Positions 34,676 through 44,656 of a DNA stretch of 64,000 nt are shown piece after piece (within the stretch, counting starts at the first letter, position 1; each line of letters starts with the position of its first letter). The notes under the pieces were generated by a model. That model did not search any database. It saw nothing but the letters and a program-made list of their open reading frames with translations, and was not told where the DNA came from. A program made the translations under genes and the position numbers. Location of the stretch: NCBI GenBank assembly GCA_024743195.1, contig JANSXE010000005.1:186001-250000 (forward strand), given 5' to 3'. Source of the DNA: Alphaproteobacteria bacterium. GTDB lineage: Bacteria > Pseudomonadota > Alphaproteobacteria > UBA8366 > Aestuariispiraceae.

Positions 34676-35936
34676 GCACGGCCTCCCCGGGCTCGCGCGC
34701 CGCCTCGGCCGGGCGGATCAGCATCGCGACGCCGGCCGCGATCAGCAGCATCGCGGCCGAGGCCCACAGGCAGGCGGCGAGCCCCGCCGCCTGATAGACC
34801 AGACCGGAAAGCAACGTGCCCGCGAAACGCCCGACCGCGTTGGCCATGTAGTAGAAGCCGACCGACAGCGCGACCTTGTCGGCGTCCGAGAAGGCGACAA
34901 TCAGATAGGAGTGCAGCGCCGAATTGACCGCGAAGACCGCGCCGAACAGGAACAGCCCGCCGATCAGGATCGCGCCGTGCGCCGGATCGGATCCCGGCGC
35001 CTCGCCCAGCAGCACCGCCAGCGCCGCCGGCAGCGCGGCGAGCGCGAGGCCCCATCCGCGCGCCGCCGCGGTCGCGCGGCCTGCGTCCCGCGCGCCGCGC
35101 AGCAGCCGCGGAACCAGCGCCTGGACGATCCCGTAGCCGATCACCCACAGCGCCATGAAGGCGCCGACCTGATCGAAGCGCCAGCCCAGCACGTCATAGA
35201 GAAAGAGCGGGACCCCGACCACGAACCAGACGTCGCGCGCCGCGAACAGGAAGACGCGTGCGGCCGACAACAGGTTGATCGGCCGGCTCTTGGCGAAGAG
35301 GTCGCGGCGGACGACCTTCTGTTTGGCGCGCCCCAGATCGCCGCGGATGAAGGCCAGGCTGGCGGCCAGCACCAGGGCCAGCGCCCCGGCCATGGCCCAC
35401 AGCGCCGGCGCGAAGCCGATCGTCTGGAGCAGCAGCCCGCCCAGGAAGAAGCCGACGCCCTTCAGCGCGTTCTTCGAGCCGGTCAAAAGCGCCACCATGC
35501 GGAACAGCGGGCTCTGCCCCCGTCCGGCGTCGTCGCGGACCACCAGCTTGACGGCGCTTTTCGCGCTCATCTTGGTCAGGTCCTTGGCGACCCCGCTGAG
35601 CGCCTGCGCGCCCATCACATAGGCGACGGAGAGCGCGAGGGTCCAGCTCTGGTCCACCGCCGAGAGCGCGGCGAGCGCGACGATCTGCACCGCCAGTCCG
35701 GCGTAGAGCGTCAGCCGCAGGCCGAAGCGCGCGCCGATCCAGCCGCCGGCCAGATTGGTGACGGCCCCCATCGCCTCGTACAGCAGGAACAGGAAGGCGA
35801 GGTCCAGGGGCGTGAAGCCCAACGCATGGAAGTGCAGCAGCACCAGCATGCGCAAGGCGCCGTCGGTCAGCGTGAAGCCCCAATAGGCCGCCGTGACCGC
35901 CGCATAGGTGCGCCCGTCCCCGGCCGCCGCGCTCAC
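34665..35936 (-). CDS. arsJ: ArsJ organoarsenical efflux transporter (MFS)
   Basis: A 423-residue major facilitator protein with about twelve membrane segments, matching Ars[21 protein letters not shown] at the start and [23 protein letters not shown] next to it (quoted in part), with [18 protein letters not shown] in the central part. ArsJ exports 1-arseno-3-phosphoglycerate made by the arsenical GAPDH; that gene is immediately upstream with a GTGA overlap. The start is GTG 35936. Together they remove arsenate without reducing it. Confidence 0.9.
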   Translation of the reverse strand: MSAAAGDGRTYAAVTAAYWGFTLTDGALRMLVLLHFHALGFTPLDLAFLFLLYEAMGAVTNLAGGWIGARFGLRLTLYAGLAVQIVALAALSAVDQSWTLALSVAYVMGAQALSGVAKDLTKMSAKSAVKLVVRDDAGRGQSPLFRMVALLTGSKNALKGVGFFLGGLLLQTIGFAPALWAMAGALALVLAASLAFIRGDLGRAKQKVVRRDLFAKSRPINLLSAARVFLFAARDVWFVVGVPLFLYDVLGWRFDQVGAFMALWVIGYGIVQALVPRLLRGARDAGRATAAARGWGLALAALPAALAVLLGEAPGSDPAHGAILIGGLFLFGAVFAVNSALHSYLIVAFSDADKVALSVGFYYMANAVGRFAGTLLSGLVYQAAGLAACLWASAAMLLIAAGVAMLIRPAEAAREPGEAVHGE

Positions 35937-36949
35937 GCCGCCAGCCCGTGCGCGATCAGGACCGCCAGATCGGCCATCCGGTTGGCGTAACCCCATTCAT
36001 TGTCGTACCAGGCGTAGAGCTTCAGATGCGTGCCGTCGACCACCAGGGTCGAGAGCGCGTCGAGCACCGCCGAGCGCGGGTCGTTCACGAAGTCGGCGGA
36101 GACCAGCGGGCGCTCCTCGACGCCCAGCACCGCGCCGAGCGGGCCGGCGACGGCCTGCCGGAACAGCGCGTTGACCGCCTCCGCCGTCGTCTCGCGCTCC
36201 AGCTCGAAGGCGCAGTCGGTGAGCGAGGCGTTGAGCAGCGGGACCCGGACCGCGTGCCCGTCGAGGCGCCCGGCGAGGTCGGGATAGATCAGGCCGATGG
36301 CCGCGGCCGAGCCGGTGGTCGTCGGGATCAGGGAGTTGAGCGCCGAGCGGGCCCGGCGCAGATCCTTCTTCGGCGCGTCGACGATCACCTGCGTGTTGGT
36401 GACGTCGTGGATCGTGGTGATCGAGCCGCGGCGGATACCGATCCCCTCATGCACCACCTTCACCAGCGGGGCGAGGCAGTTGGTGGTGCACGACGCCGCC
36501 GTCACCAGCGCATGCGTCGCCGGATCGTAGAGATGCTCGTTCACCCCGACGACGAGGTTGAGCGCGCCCGCCGTCTTCACCGGCGCGGCCACCAGAACCT
36601 TGGCGACGCCGCCGTCGAAATAGGGCTGCAAGGCCTCGGCCGTCTTGAACTTGCCGGAGCATTCGAGGACCAGATCGACGCCCGCGCCGGCCCAATCGAC
36701 CGCGCCCGGCGTCCGCTCATCGCTGAAGCCGAGCCGCCGGCCCTCGATCTCGATCGCCCCCTCGTCCCAGGCGAGCGCGCGATCCCAGCGGCCGTGCACG
36801 CTGTCGAACTCCAGCAGATGCGCCGCCGTCTCCGGCCCGCCCTCCGGCTCGTTCAGATGGACGATCTCGACCTCCGGACGGTCCCACAGCGCGCGCAGCG
36901 ACAGCCGCCCCATGCGACCGAAACCGTTGATCCCGACGCGAACGCTCAT
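35933..36949 (-). CDS. Glyceraldehyde-3-phosphate dehydrogenase, arsenic-operon type
   Basis: A 338-residue NAD-dependent dehydrogenase: Rossmann start [19 protein letters not shown], catalytic cysteine C154 in [14 protein letters not shown], and the partner histidine in [10 protein letters not shown]. In arsenic operons this enzyme couples arsenate to glyceraldehyde 3-phosphate, giving 1-arseno-3-phosphoglycerate for ArsJ. It lies 13 bp after arsC and overlaps arsJ. I judge it the arsenic-specific paralogue and not the glycolytic enzyme because of this placement. Confidence 0.92.
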   Translation of the reverse strand: MSVRVGINGFGRMGRLSLRALWDRPEVEIVHLNEPEGGPETAAHLLEFDSVHGRWDRALAWDEGAIEIEGRRLGFSDERTPGAVDWAGAGVDLVLECSGKFKTAEALQPYFDGGVAKVLVAAPVKTAGALNLVVGVNEHLYDPATHALVTAASCTTNCLAPLVKVVHEGIGIRRGSITTIHDVTNTQVIVDAPKKDLRRARSALNSLIPTTTGSAAAIGLIYPDLAGRLDGHAVRVPLLNASLTDCAFELERETTAEAVNALFRQAVAGPLGAVLGVEERPLVSADFVNDPRSAVLDALSTLVVDGTHLKLYAWYDNEWGYANRMADLAVLIAHGLAA

Positions 36950-36962
36950 TCCACCGTCTCCG

Positions 36963-37469
36963 TCAGGCCGGCGCCGAGGCGCGGCCGATCTCGTCGAGGC
37001 GGCGCTGCAGGGTCAGGCGGTCGAGGCTTTCGATCGGCAGCTCCGTGAAAACACTGATGCGGTTGTTCAGCATGCGGAAGACGTCGGCCAGGAACGCAGC
37101 CCTTTCCGCCGGCGTCCCTTCGAAGCCGGCCGGGTCCGGAACGCCCCAATGGGCCGACATCGGCTGGCCGGGCCAGACCGGGCATGGCTCCTGCGCCGCC
37201 TTGTCGCAGACGGTGAAGACGAAGTCGAGCGCCGGGGCGCCCGGCGCCGAGAACTCCTCCCAGCCCTTGGAGCGCAACGTCTCGACCGGGAAATTGTGGG
37301 TGCGCAGGAACTCGATCACTTGCGCATCGACGGCGCCGCGCGGCTTGCTGCCGGCGCTGACGGCGTGGAACGCGCCGCGCGGATCGGCGTTCACGATCGC
37401 TTCCGCCATGATGCTGCGCGCCGAGTTGCCGGTGCACAGAAACAGAACCGTGTAGGGCGCATCCTTCAT
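36963..37469 (-). CDS. arsC: Arsenate reductase ArsC, low-molecular-weight phosphatase type
   Basis: A 168-residue reductase of the phosphatase-like ArsC class: catalytic loop [15 protein letters not shown] (C12 and R18 of the CX5R motif), further cysteines C88 and C96 in [17 protein letters not shown], and [10 protein letters not shown] with the general-acid aspartate. It reduces arsenate to arsenite, the substrate of ACR3. It overlaps the upstream arsR by ATGA. Whether thioredoxin or glutaredoxin regenerates it cannot be read with certainty. Confidence 0.9.
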   Translation of the reverse strand: MKDAPYTVLFLCTGNSARSIMAEAIVNADPRGAFHAVSAGSKPRGAVDAQVIEFLRTHNFPVETLRSKGWEEFSAPGAPALDFVFTVCDKAAQEPCPVWPGQPMSAHWGVPDPAGFEGTPAERAAFLADVFRMLNNRISVFTELPIESLDRLTLQRRLDEIGRASAPA

Positions 37470-37816
37470 CGCCGGTCTCCATTGCTTGGGATGGGCTCGA
37501 AGAGCGCGCCCGCCGGCGCGCAGATTTCCGGCCGGCCGCCACAGCAGTCGGCCATCAGGAAGCGCGTCAGCGCGCGCATCCCGGCGGCGTCGATCGCATA
37601 GCGCCGGGTCCGCCCCCGGTCGCGCGCCGCGGCGAGGCCGGCCCGGCGCAGCACGGCGAGATGCGCCGAGAGCGTGTTGTGCGGAACGTCCAGCGCCGCC
37701 GCCAGATCGCCGGCCGCGAGACCTTCAGGCCCGGCCGCCACAAGACGGCGGAACGCCGCGAACCGCGTCGGTTGGGCGAGCGCCTTGAAGGCGAGAGCGG
37801 CGTTTTTCGTGTCCAT
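37466..37816 (-). CDS. arsR: ArsR-family repressor (first gene of the arsenic operon)
   Basis: A 116-residue winged-helix repressor: FKALAQPTRFAAFRRLV, recognition segment ALDVPHNTLSAHLAVLRRAG, and C-terminal cysteines C91, C92 and C99 in [16 protein letters not shown] 37816 is the only good start; a TTG at 37852 would extend it across the operator. The 16-bp palindrome at 37815-37830 overlaps the start codon, and no ribosome-binding site is seen, so the message may be leaderless or nearly so. It heads the operon arsR-arsC-GAPDH-arsJ-arsR-acr3. Confidence 0.9.
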   Translation of the reverse strand: MDTKNAALAFKALAQPTRFAAFRRLVAAGPEGLAAGDLAAALDVPHNTLSAHLAVLRRAGLAAARDRGRTRRYAIDAAGMRALTRFLMADCCGGRPEICAPAGALFEPIPSNGDRR

Positions 37817-37830
37817 ATTTCGTGAAATAT
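37815..37830 (-). promoter_or_regulatory. ArsR-type operator overlapping the arsR start codon
   Basis: ATATTTCGTGAAATAT has perfect 7-bp arms and a 2-bp centre. It sits on the start codon of the first arsR, in an AT-rich pocket of GC-rich DNA. Binding there would block transcription of the whole arsenic operon. Confidence 0.6.
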
Positions 37831-38004
37831 CGACAGATCGAACGCCGCGCAAGCGCCGAAAGCCGGCGTCACGAACTCTTCATCGCACCGTCATGATGCG
37901 CGCGGACATGCGCCCAGCCGGCGCCGTCCGGATCGCCCGATACGGCGCCGCGCGCCCGAAGCCTTGCGCCGCGGCGCGCGCTGAGGCTCGGGAGCCCCCG
38001 CGGC

Positions 38005-40671
38005 TCAGCGCGAGGGGTCCGGCTTGGCGGCGGAGGGTGCGGCGGCGGGCGGCGGGGACAGCGGATTTCCGGCGGCGTCGCGGGCGCCGGCGTGAGGATC
38101 GGCCGCCGCCGCAGGCTCGCCTGGCGCCGGGTCGGTTCGGGCCGGATCCGGGCGTTGTGGATCGCCCTGGGTCAGATGCAGCACCTGATGGTCGTAGGGG
38201 AGAATCACGCCCTCCTCGCGGAAGCGGCGGAGGATCTCATACCGCAGTTCGCTGCCGATGAAGACGACCCAGAGGATGTCGTCGGTGAAGACGCGCAATT
38301 CGAACTCCAGCCGGCTCGTCCCGAAACTGCGGAGCAGCACCACCGGCTGCGGCCAGCGCACCACGCGCGGGTGGCGGCGCGCGACCTGGAGGAGGATTTT
38401 CTCCACCTGCTTGGGATCGCTGTCGAGCGCGACGCCGACCGGCACGTCGACGCGGCCGTACTTGTCCTTGTGGGTCCAGTTCTTGAGCGCGGAGGAAAGC
38501 AGGTCCGCATTGGGCACGATGACGCTGGCGCGATGCCAGGTCTCGATCTCGGTCGCGCGCATCGAGATCTGCTTCACGAAACCCTCGTTCTGGCCGACGA
38601 CCACCCAGTCGCCGGCCTTGATCGGCCGCTCGATCAGCAGGATCAGGCCGGAGACGAAATTGTTGACGATGTTCTGCAGCCCGAAGCCGATGCCGACCGA
38701 GAGCGCGCCCGCGATGATCGCAATGTTGGAGAGATCGACGCCCATCACCGCGATCGCGAGCGCAACCGCGATGACGAAGCCCGCATAGCCGACGCCGGCG
38801 GTCACCGAATGGCGGACGCCTTCGTCGATGTCGGTTTCCGGCAGAACCCGGTCGGCGAGCATGCGCTTGGCCGCCCCGGTCAGCACCAGCACCAGCGAAA
38901 AGGCGAGCAGCCCGAAGACGATGTCGGCGACGGAAATGGTGACCGCGCCGATCGTGAAGCCGCCGAGAGCCTGGCGCAGCCAGCGCAGGATCTCGCCCTG
39001 GGAGAGCCCCCAACCCGGCGCGATCAGCAGCACGCCGGCGGCGATCACCGCCAGGTCCATCGCCGCGCGGCTCCAGAATTTGAGCCGCGCCCGGCTCTTG
39101 TGCGCCATGCCGGCGGTCTCGCGCAGGAAGCGGCTGGAGCAGGCGATGCCGATCAGCTCGCGGATCATGCCGCGCAGGATGTAGAGCACGCCGACGATCA
39201 ACCCCGTGAAGAGGAGGTTGTTGAGCAGGTAGTTCCCGAATGCGGTGTACCCCGCCATCGGCGCGAAAAGCCCGATCACCGCCAACGTCGCCAGCCCGAA
39301 TCGCAACAGCCGCCAGAATCCGGCGCCGGCCCCCGCGCGCGCCGCCGCGGCCGCCCCATCGAGACCGGCCGGCTGCTCGAACCCGTCCTCATGCGCCTCC
39401 TCGTCCGCCGGCGCCGCCGCTCCCCGGTCGGCCTCGTCGCCGTCGACCGCTTCTTCCGGGCGATCCTCCAGCCGCCAGAGGCTCGGGCGCAGCAGCGCGA
39501 AGACGGCCAGCGCCTGCAGCGTGTTGAAGAGGAAGGTCCAGACAGCGTTCAGGTCGGCGGTCAGCAGCCCGTCCAGCGCCCCAACCTGCCGGGTCGCCTC
39601 GAGCAGATAGACGTCGAGACAGAACATCAGCGCAATCGCCCGGATCAGCGTCAGGATGCGCGCGGCGTTCGCGGGCTCGAGCCGCGTCAGCCGCCATTCC
39701 GGTTGCTCCGGGGAGAGCACCGCGTGCGGCAGCGCCGTCGCCAGGATGTAGAGAACGCCCAGGGTCGCGGCGAGGCCGATCAGCGCGCCGAAATCGCCAT
39801 GGATGGCCGCCCCCTCCATCGTCGCGCGCGCGGCGAGGATGCCGAGCACGGCGGCCGGGATCAGCCCCTTGCCCAGCCCGTCCGCCACCGCCGCGATCAG
39901 CCGCTGGCTGTAGGAGGGCGGCTCCGGCGTGGGACGCGCGCCGAAGCGTCGGCTCAGGATGCGACGGGCGGCGAAGGCGACGGCGAAGGCGACGGCGATG
40001 AAGCCAAGCAGGACGAGGGCGACCCGTTCAGGGACGCGCTCTTCGCTGGGCAGGCCGCGCCACCAAGCCGGCGCGGTCCCGACCGCCGCGCGAACGACCG
40101 TCAGAAGGTCCGCGGCGGCGGCCTTCACGGTGTCCGGCGCATAGGGGAGGGGCCCGCGCGTCGTCAACCGCTCGATCAAACGCGTCCGCTCGCTCCGGCT
40201 CAGCTGCTGTTCGAGCGAGCGCGCGCGCGTCAGCGCAAGATCGGCCAGCGAACTGCGCGACCGATAGAGCCCGATCTCCTCGTTGATGTCCGCGCGTTCG
40301 CGACGAATGTCCGACGGTTCGGGCGGCTCGCCTTCGACCGGCGGCGGGCCGAGCGTTTCCAGACGCCGGGTCGCGTCGGCGAGCGCGCTCTCAGCCTCCG
40401 CCTTGGCGGCTTGCGCCTCTTCCTGAACCGCGGACAGGGTCTCAAGCCACTGGGGCGTCCGGTCGCCGACATCGGGGCCGCCTTGCGACAAGAGCCGGTC
40501 GATCCGGTCGAGGCGGCGGTTCCAATCCGCCAGGGTGACGCTGAAAGCCTGACGTTGAAGATCGGGGCCGCCGGAGCCGGATTGTTGCGCCGCCGCCGGC
40601 GACTCGATCGTCGTTAGCGCGGCGAGAAGCAGACCGGCGGCGATCGAAAGAAGGGCGGTCGCACGACGCAT
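38005..40671 (-). CDS. Large MscS-family mechanosensitive channel with N-terminal periplasmic domain
   Basis: An 888-residue membrane protein. It has a signal peptide (1-28), a helical periplasmic domain of the DUF3772 type (about 35-200), many membrane segments (about 215-600), and a C-terminal MscS core: the pore helix AIIAGALSVGIGFGLQNIVN, then FVSGLILLIERPIKAGDWV and the cytosolic beta and alpha/beta vestibule. The tail is Pro/Ala-rich. Such MscK/YnaI-like channels release ions on hypo-osmotic shock. It is transcribed towards the arsenic operon but is 188 bp away. A 9-bp-arm inverted repeat at 37977-38012 overlaps its stop codon. Confidence 0.9.
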   Translation of the reverse strand: MRRATALLSIAAGLLLAALTTIESPAAAQQSGSGGPDLQRQAFSVTLADWNRRLDRIDRLLSQGGPDVGDRTPQWLETLSAVQEEAQAAKAEAESALADATRRLETLGPPPVEGEPPEPSDIRRERADINEEIGLYRSRSSLADLALTRARSLEQQLSRSERTRLIERLTTRGPLPYAPDTVKAAAADLLTVVRAAVGTAPAWWRGLPSEERVPERVALVLLGFIAVAFAVAFAARRILSRRFGARPTPEPPSYSQRLIAAVADGLGKGLIPAAVLGILAARATMEGAAIHGDFGALIGLAATLGVLYILATALPHAVLSPEQPEWRLTRLEPANAARILTLIRAIALMFCLDVYLLEATRQVGALDGLLTADLNAVWTFLFNTLQALAVFALLRPSLWRLEDRPEEAVDGDEADRGAAAPADEEAHEDGFEQPAGLDGAAAAARAGAGAGFWRLLRFGLATLAVIGLFAPMAGYTAFGNYLLNNLLFTGLIVGVLYILRGMIRELIGIACSSRFLRETAGMAHKSRARLKFWSRAAMDLAVIAAGVLLIAPGWGLSQGEILRWLRQALGGFTIGAVTISVADIVFGLLAFSLVLVLTGAAKRMLADRVLPETDIDEGVRHSVTAGVGYAGFVIAVALAIAVMGVDLSNIAIIAGALSVGIGFGLQNIVNNFVSGLILLIERPIKAGDWVVVGQNEGFVKQISMRATEIETWHRASVIVPNADLLSSALKNWTHKDKYGRVDVPVGVALDSDPKQVEKILLQVARRHPRVVRWPQPVVLLRSFGTSRLEFELRVFTDDILWVVFIGSELRYEILRRFREEGVILPYDHQVLHLTQGDPQRPDPARTDPAPGEPAAAADPHAGARDAAGNPLSPPPAAAPSAAKPDPSR

Positions 40672-40740
40672 TCTGGAACGCTTTCAGCGGCTTGCCATGC
40701 GGGCGGTTTGGGAGGTTGGACTGTACCACAGGCATCGGCT

Positions 40741-42156
40741 ATGAAAACGCCCATGACCGACCCCTCACCCAGCGCGCCCTCGGCGCTCCCGTCCGCCGTT
40801 CGGTCTTCCGAGGCTGACAGGCTGCCGGATCTGTACCGGCAGGACGTCTCCGCCTGTCTGGCCGACCGCATCGGCGGCGGCGGTCTGACGGTCGATGAGT
40901 TGGAGCCTCTGCTGGGGGATCTCACGGGCTCTCTGGACCGGCTTCGGGCGAACGTCGCCGCCGGCCGCCTGCCCTTTCTGGAGTTGGCGCGCCGGCGCGA
41001 CGATCTGGCGGCGCTCGCCGCGCATGCGCAACGCTATCGACGCTTTTCGGACGTGCTGATTCTGGGCACCGGCGGATCCAGCCTCGGCGGCCGGGCGCTC
41101 TATGAGATGGCGGCGACCGAAAGCGACGCCGGCGCGCCGACGCTCCACATCATCACGAACGTGGATCCCTTCGTCTTCGACCGCCTGATCTCACGCCTGG
41201 ATTTCGGCAAGACCGGTGTGATCGTGATCTCCAAGTCCGGCGGGACGACGGAGACCATGATGCAGTTCCTCGCCGTGCTGCCGCGTCTGCGCGCGCAGAT
41301 CGGCGACGCGGCGTTGGCCGAGCACGTCACGCTGATCACCGAGCCGGACCCGCGGCCGCTGCGCGCGCTGGGCGAGCGATTCGGTCTGCCCGTCCTGGAT
41401 CACGACCCGGCGGTGGGCGGACGGTACTCCGTCCTCAGCCTGGTCGGGATGCTCCCCACGATGATTGCGGGGCTAGACGCCGCGGCGGTGCGCGCCGGGG
41501 CGGAGGCGCTGTTGTCTCGGGCGCTGGACCCTACGGCGCGGCCGCAGGATCTGGCGCCGGCGCTCGGCGCGGCGGTGTCGGTCGGCCTGCATCGTCGGCG
41601 GGGCGTCGGGGCGTCGGTGATGCTGGCCTACTCCGACCGGCTCGGCTCGCTCGCCCGCTGGTATCGCCAGCTCTGGGCGGAGAGCCTGGGCAAGCAGGGC
41701 CAGGGGACGACGCCGATCTACGGCACCGGCCCGGTCGACCAGCACAGCCAACTGCAGCTCTGGCTCGACGGGCCGGCGGACAAGATGTTCACCGTGCTCG
41801 GCGGCCCGAAGGAGGCGGTGGGCGCGGGGCTCGACCCCGACCTCGTGATCGATCCCGCCTTGTCCTACATGGCGGGCCGCACCCTGGGCGACCTGATGGA
41901 CGCTTCGCGCCGCGCGACCGCGGAGACGCTGGCCGCCCGCGGCAGGCCCGTCCGCCTGATCGAGATGCAGCGCATCGACGAGGCCGCCATGGGCGCGCTG
42001 ATGATGCATTTCATGCTGGAGACGGTGTTGGCCGCCGACCTGATGGGGGTCGATCCGTTTGATCAACCGGCGGTCGAGCAGGGCAAGGTGCTGATCCGCC
42101 GCTATCTGCAGGAGATGGGCGGCGTGGAGACGGATCGCGCCCGGGAGGGCGGATGA
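40741..42156 (+). CDS. pgi: Glucose-6-phosphate isomerase
   Basis: A 471-residue phosphosugar isomerase. SIS-fold markers are [35 protein letters not shown], and [29 protein letters not shown] (quoted in parts in the family), which holds the catalytic Glu and His. It converts glucose 6-phosphate and fructose 6-phosphate. ATG 40741 is used; ATG 40753 and 40708 are alternatives, none with a strong ribosome-binding site. It overlaps mutL by ATGA, an uncommon partnership. Confidence 0.85.
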   Translation: MKTPMTDPSPSAPSALPSAVRSSEADRLPDLYRQDVSACLADRIGGGGLTVDELEPLLGDLTGSLDRLRANVAAGRLPFLELARRRDDLAALAAHAQRYRRFSDVLILGTGGSSLGGRALYEMAATESDAGAPTLHIITNVDPFVFDRLISRLDFGKTGVIVISKSGGTTETMMQFLAVLPRLRAQIGDAALAEHVTLITEPDPRPLRALGERFGLPVLDHDPAVGGRYSVLSLVGMLPTMIAGLDAAAVRAGAEALLSRALDPTARPQDLAPALGAAVSVGLHRRRGVGASVMLAYSDRLGSLARWYRQLWAESLGKQGQGTTPIYGTGPVDQHSQLQLWLDGPADKMFTVLGGPKEAVGAGLDPDLVIDPALSYMAGRTLGDLMDASRRATAETLAARGRPVRLIEMQRIDEAAMGALMMHFMLETVLAADLMGVDPFDQPAVEQGKVLIRRYLQEMGGVETDRAREGG

Positions 42157-44126
42157 CCGCCGATCCGGCGCGCCCGCGCGCGGCGGCGGGGCTTGGGGCC
42201 GGGCCCGGGGCGCCGGCGATCCGCCGGCTGCCCGAGGGGCTGGTCAACCGCATCGCGGCCGGCGAGGTGATCGAGCGCCCGGCCTCGGCGGTGAAGGAGC
42301 TGGTGGAGAACGCCATCGACGCCGGGGCCAAGCGGGTCGAGGTCGCGGTGCGCGACGGCGGACGCGCCCTGATCGCCGTCGCGGACGACGGGCGCGGCAT
42401 GACGCCGGAGGAGCTGGAGCTCGCGGTCTCCCGCCACGCCACCTCGAAGCTGCCGGACGACGACCTCTTCCACATCACGACGCTTGGGTTCCGCGGCGAG
42501 GCCTTGCCCTCGATCGGCTCGGTCAGCCGCATGAGCATCACCAGCCGCACGCCAGACGGCGATGCGGCGCATCGCATCCAGCTCGACGGCGGCCGGCAGC
42601 GCCCGGTCGAGCCCGCCGCCGGCGCCCCCGGCACGCGGGTCGAGGTGCGCGACCTGTTCTTCGCGACGCCGGCGCGGCTCAAGTTCCTGCGCAGCGCGCG
42701 CGCCGAATCCAACGCCATTCAGGACGTGATGAACCGGATCGCCATGGCGCATCCCGGGATCGCCTTCACGCTGGAGGATGACGGGCGGCGCAAGCTCGCC
42801 GTGCCGGCGGTCGCGGGCGACCTGCTGGACAGCCGGTTGGAGCGTCTGGGCGCGATCATGGGGCGTGAATTCGCCAGGAACGCGCTCGCCATCGACGCCG
42901 AGCGCGAGGGGGTGCGGCTCACCGGACACGCCGGTCTGCCCACCCTCAATCGCGGCAATGCGCAGATGCAGTTCCTGTTCGTCAACGGCCGCCCGGTCCG
43001 CGACAAGCAGTTGATCGGCGCGGTGCGGGCCGCCTATCAGGATTTCCTGGCCCGCGACCGGCACCCGATGCTGGCGCTGTTCCTGGAGTGCGAACCGCGC
43101 TGGGTCGACGTCAACGTCCACCCGGCGAAGGCCGAGGTGCGCTTCCGCGAGCCCGGGCTGGTGCGCGGACTGATCGTCGGCGCGCTGCGCCACACGCTCG
43201 CCGGCGCCGGCCACCGGGCCAGCACGACGGTGTCGGATCAGGCGCTGGGGGCGCTCGCCCGCGACGCCGGCCCAAGTGGGCGGGGCGGCGGGCGGGGCGG
43301 CGGACCGGGCGGCGGGCTTCCGCCCTACCGACCCGGCGGCGCCGGCTTCGGCCAGCGCCCGCCGGCGGATTGGGGACGTCCGGCCCAGGGGCTGGCGGCC
43401 GCCGCCTATCGTTTCCAGGGGCCGGACGGGGCGGAGGCGTTCCAGCCCTCGGCCCGCGGCGAGAGCGACTGGCCGGCCGGCGGCGCGGTCGATCCCGAGA
43501 CCGGCGAAGTCGCGCCCGACGCCCGAGACGCCCGAGACGCGCGGGCCTATCCGCTGGGCGCGGCGCGCGCGCAGTTGCACGAGACCTATGTGGTGGCGCA
43601 GACCGGCGACGGGATCGTCATCGTCGACCAGCATGCGGCGCATGAGCGGCTGGTCTATGAGCGCATGAAGCGCGCGCTCGAGCAGGGCGGCGTGGCGCGC
43701 CAGGGGCTGCTGATCCCGGAGATCGTGGAGCTGGGCGAAGACCGCGCAGGCCGCATCCTGGCGCGGGCGGGCGAATTGGCGGAGCTCGGCCTCGCCGTGG
43801 AGAGCTTCGGACCCGGGGTCGTCGCGGTGCGCGAGACCCCGGCGCTGCTGGGCGAGGTCGACGCCCAGGCGCTGCTGAACGACCTCGCGGACGAGTTGGA
43901 GGAGCTGGGCGACGCCTTCGCGCTCAAGGAGCGGCTGGAGGAAGTGTGCGGCACGCTCGCCTGCCACGGCTCGGTCCGCTCCGGCCGGCGCCTCACGGTC
44001 GAGGAGATGAACGCGCTTCTACGCCAGATGGAGGCGACGCCCCATTCCGGGCAGTGCAACCACGGCCGGCCCACCTATGTCGAATTGAAACTCGCCGACA
44101 TCGAGAAGCTGTTCGGCCGGCGCTGA
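42153..44126 (+). CDS. mutL: DNA mismatch repair protein MutL (endonuclease type)
   Basis: A 657-residue protein. The N-terminal GHKL ATPase shows [23 protein letters not shown] and [16 protein letters not shown]; a Gly/Pro-rich linker (about 365-440) follows, then the C-terminal dimerisation domain. The latent endonuclease site is present: [12 protein letters not shown] fits DQHA-x2-E-x4-E, with ACHGSVRSG and QCNHGRP completing the metal site. MutL links MutS to strand removal. Translation is coupled to pgi by the ATGA overlap. It contains a short 9-bp repeat encoding [10 protein letters not shown]. Confidence 0.95.
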   Translation: MTADPARPRAAAGLGAGPGAPAIRRLPEGLVNRIAAGEVIERPASAVKELVENAIDAGAKRVEVAVRDGGRALIAVADDGRGMTPEELELAVSRHATSKLPDDDLFHITTLGFRGEALPSIGSVSRMSITSRTPDGDAAHRIQLDGGRQRPVEPAAGAPGTRVEVRDLFFATPARLKFLRSARAESNAIQDVMNRIAMAHPGIAFTLEDDGRRKLAVPAVAGDLLDSRLERLGAIMGREFARNALAIDAEREGVRLTGHAGLPTLNRGNAQMQFLFVNGRPVRDKQLIGAVRAAYQDFLARDRHPMLALFLECEPRWVDVNVHPAKAEVRFREPGLVRGLIVGALRHTLAGAGHRASTTVSDQALGALARDAGPSGRGGGRGGGPGGGLPPYRPGGAGFGQRPPADWGRPAQGLAAAAYRFQGPDGAEAFQPSARGESDWPAGGAVDPETGEVAPDARDARDARAYPLGAARAQLHETYVVAQTGDGIVIVDQHAAHERLVYERMKRALEQGGVARQGLLIPEIVELGEDRAGRILARAGELAELGLAVESFGPGVVAVRETPALLGEVDAQALLNDLADELEELGDAFALKERLEEVCGTLACHGSVRSGRRLTVEEMNALLRQMEATPHSGQCNHGRPTYVELKLADIEKLFGRR

Positions 44127-44157
44127 CGGGCGGCGCCGGCTCCGTCCGCGCCAAAAA

Positions 44158-44192
44158 GAAAGGCGCTCAACTCACGAAGAGGAGCGCCTTTC
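44158..44192 (-). terminator. Hairpin with T-run, terminator for the leftward small ORF
   Basis: Arms GAAAGGCGCTC (44158-44168) and GAGCGCCTTTC (44182-44192) pair over 11 bp with a 13-nt loop. Read on the minus strand, the hairpin is followed by TTTCTTTTT, the form of an intrinsic terminator. It may also help end mutL transcription on the plus strand. It overlaps the last codons of the ORF at 44172-44336. Confidence 0.72.
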
Positions 44193-44336
44193 CACATAGA
44201 TGGAGAGGGTCGCCAACCAAGCCGCGAGGCTCGCCGTGATCGTCCAAAGGGTTTCCGCAAACGCGACGGCAATGGACTTCAGCGACTGGCAACTCTGTTT
44301 CACTTGGCTTTGATCGTGATGTTTCGTTGTCCTCAT
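44172..44336 (-). CDS. Possible small single-pass membrane protein
   Basis: A 54-residue ORF with start ATG 44336 after GGAG (seven-base gap) and a strong terminator at its end. The product has a polar N-terminus (KHHDQSQVKQSCQSLK) and one hydrophobic segment, AVAFAETLWTITASLAAWLA, ending in YVERR. It lacks the His that binds bacteriochlorophyll, so it is not a light-harvesting polypeptide. A second, out-of-frame ORF (44167-44481) overlaps it and could be the real gene instead. The RBS, the terminator and the AT-rich, different base composition are the reasons to list it; I do not recognise a family. Confidence 0.4.
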   Translation of the reverse strand: MRTTKHHDQSQVKQSCQSLKSIAVAFAETLWTITASLAAWLATLSIYVERRSSS

Positions 44337-44656
44337 GGGCTTTCTCCTTCTCGATGTCAGCCGCGTTCGGCTGAGGGTTAGAAGAAAGACGAGCGCAACG
44401 AGCCAAGCGGCGGGCTTTGACCCCACACCCATCTCCGAAGCTATTTGAGAAATAGGTAGGCAACTCATTCAAGGTTTTCAAGAGTTACAAGTATTTTCGC
44501 GACCAGTTCTTGAATTCATAGAATTCTACCAACGGGACCGGCGCCTTCTATTAGGCAGGCGCACTGCGTCCTGCCGCAGGCGAGGGCTCCACGAAACGAA
44601 ACGCCCCCTCCCGGCGACGGCCGGAAGGAGGCGTCTGTCGTGCGGGCCGAGGGAGA
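44337..44656. other. AT-richer intergenic stretch between small ORF and chemoreceptor
   Basis: About 320 bases with no convincing gene. It holds a perfect 7-bp-stem hairpin at 44357-44374 (TCAGCCG/CGGCTGA, loop CGTT), two GAATTC sites three bases apart near 44510-44526 and the chemoreceptor terminator at 44601-44634. Its base composition is clearly lower in GC than the neighbouring genes, so it may be a promoter region or imported DNA. Confidence 0.5.
44601..44634 (-). terminator. Hairpin after the chemoreceptor gene
   Basis: On the minus strand a GC-rich stem (ACGCC/GGCGT outer pairs with long inner pairing) lies 23 bases after the chemoreceptor stop and is followed by TTCGTTTCG. This is a plausible, somewhat weak intrinsic terminator. 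Confidence 0.6.

Noticed and set aside
37977-38012. Inverted repeat (CGCGCTGAG/CTCAGCGCG) as terminator of the large channel gene
   Set aside because: The stem is good but overlaps the stop codon and is not followed by a T-run on the minus strand; in DNA this GC-rich it may be chance.
40708-40740. Upstream ATG for pgi giving an 11-residue extension
   Set aside because: It has no ribosome-binding site and the extra residues do not resemble the family; ATG 40741 is kept, though 40753 is also possible.
44172-44336. Small membrane ORF as a light-harvesting polypeptide, given that the host makes bacteriochlorophyll
   Set aside because: It lacks the histidine in the membrane segment that binds bacteriochlorophyll and the surrounding LH1/LH2 signatures.
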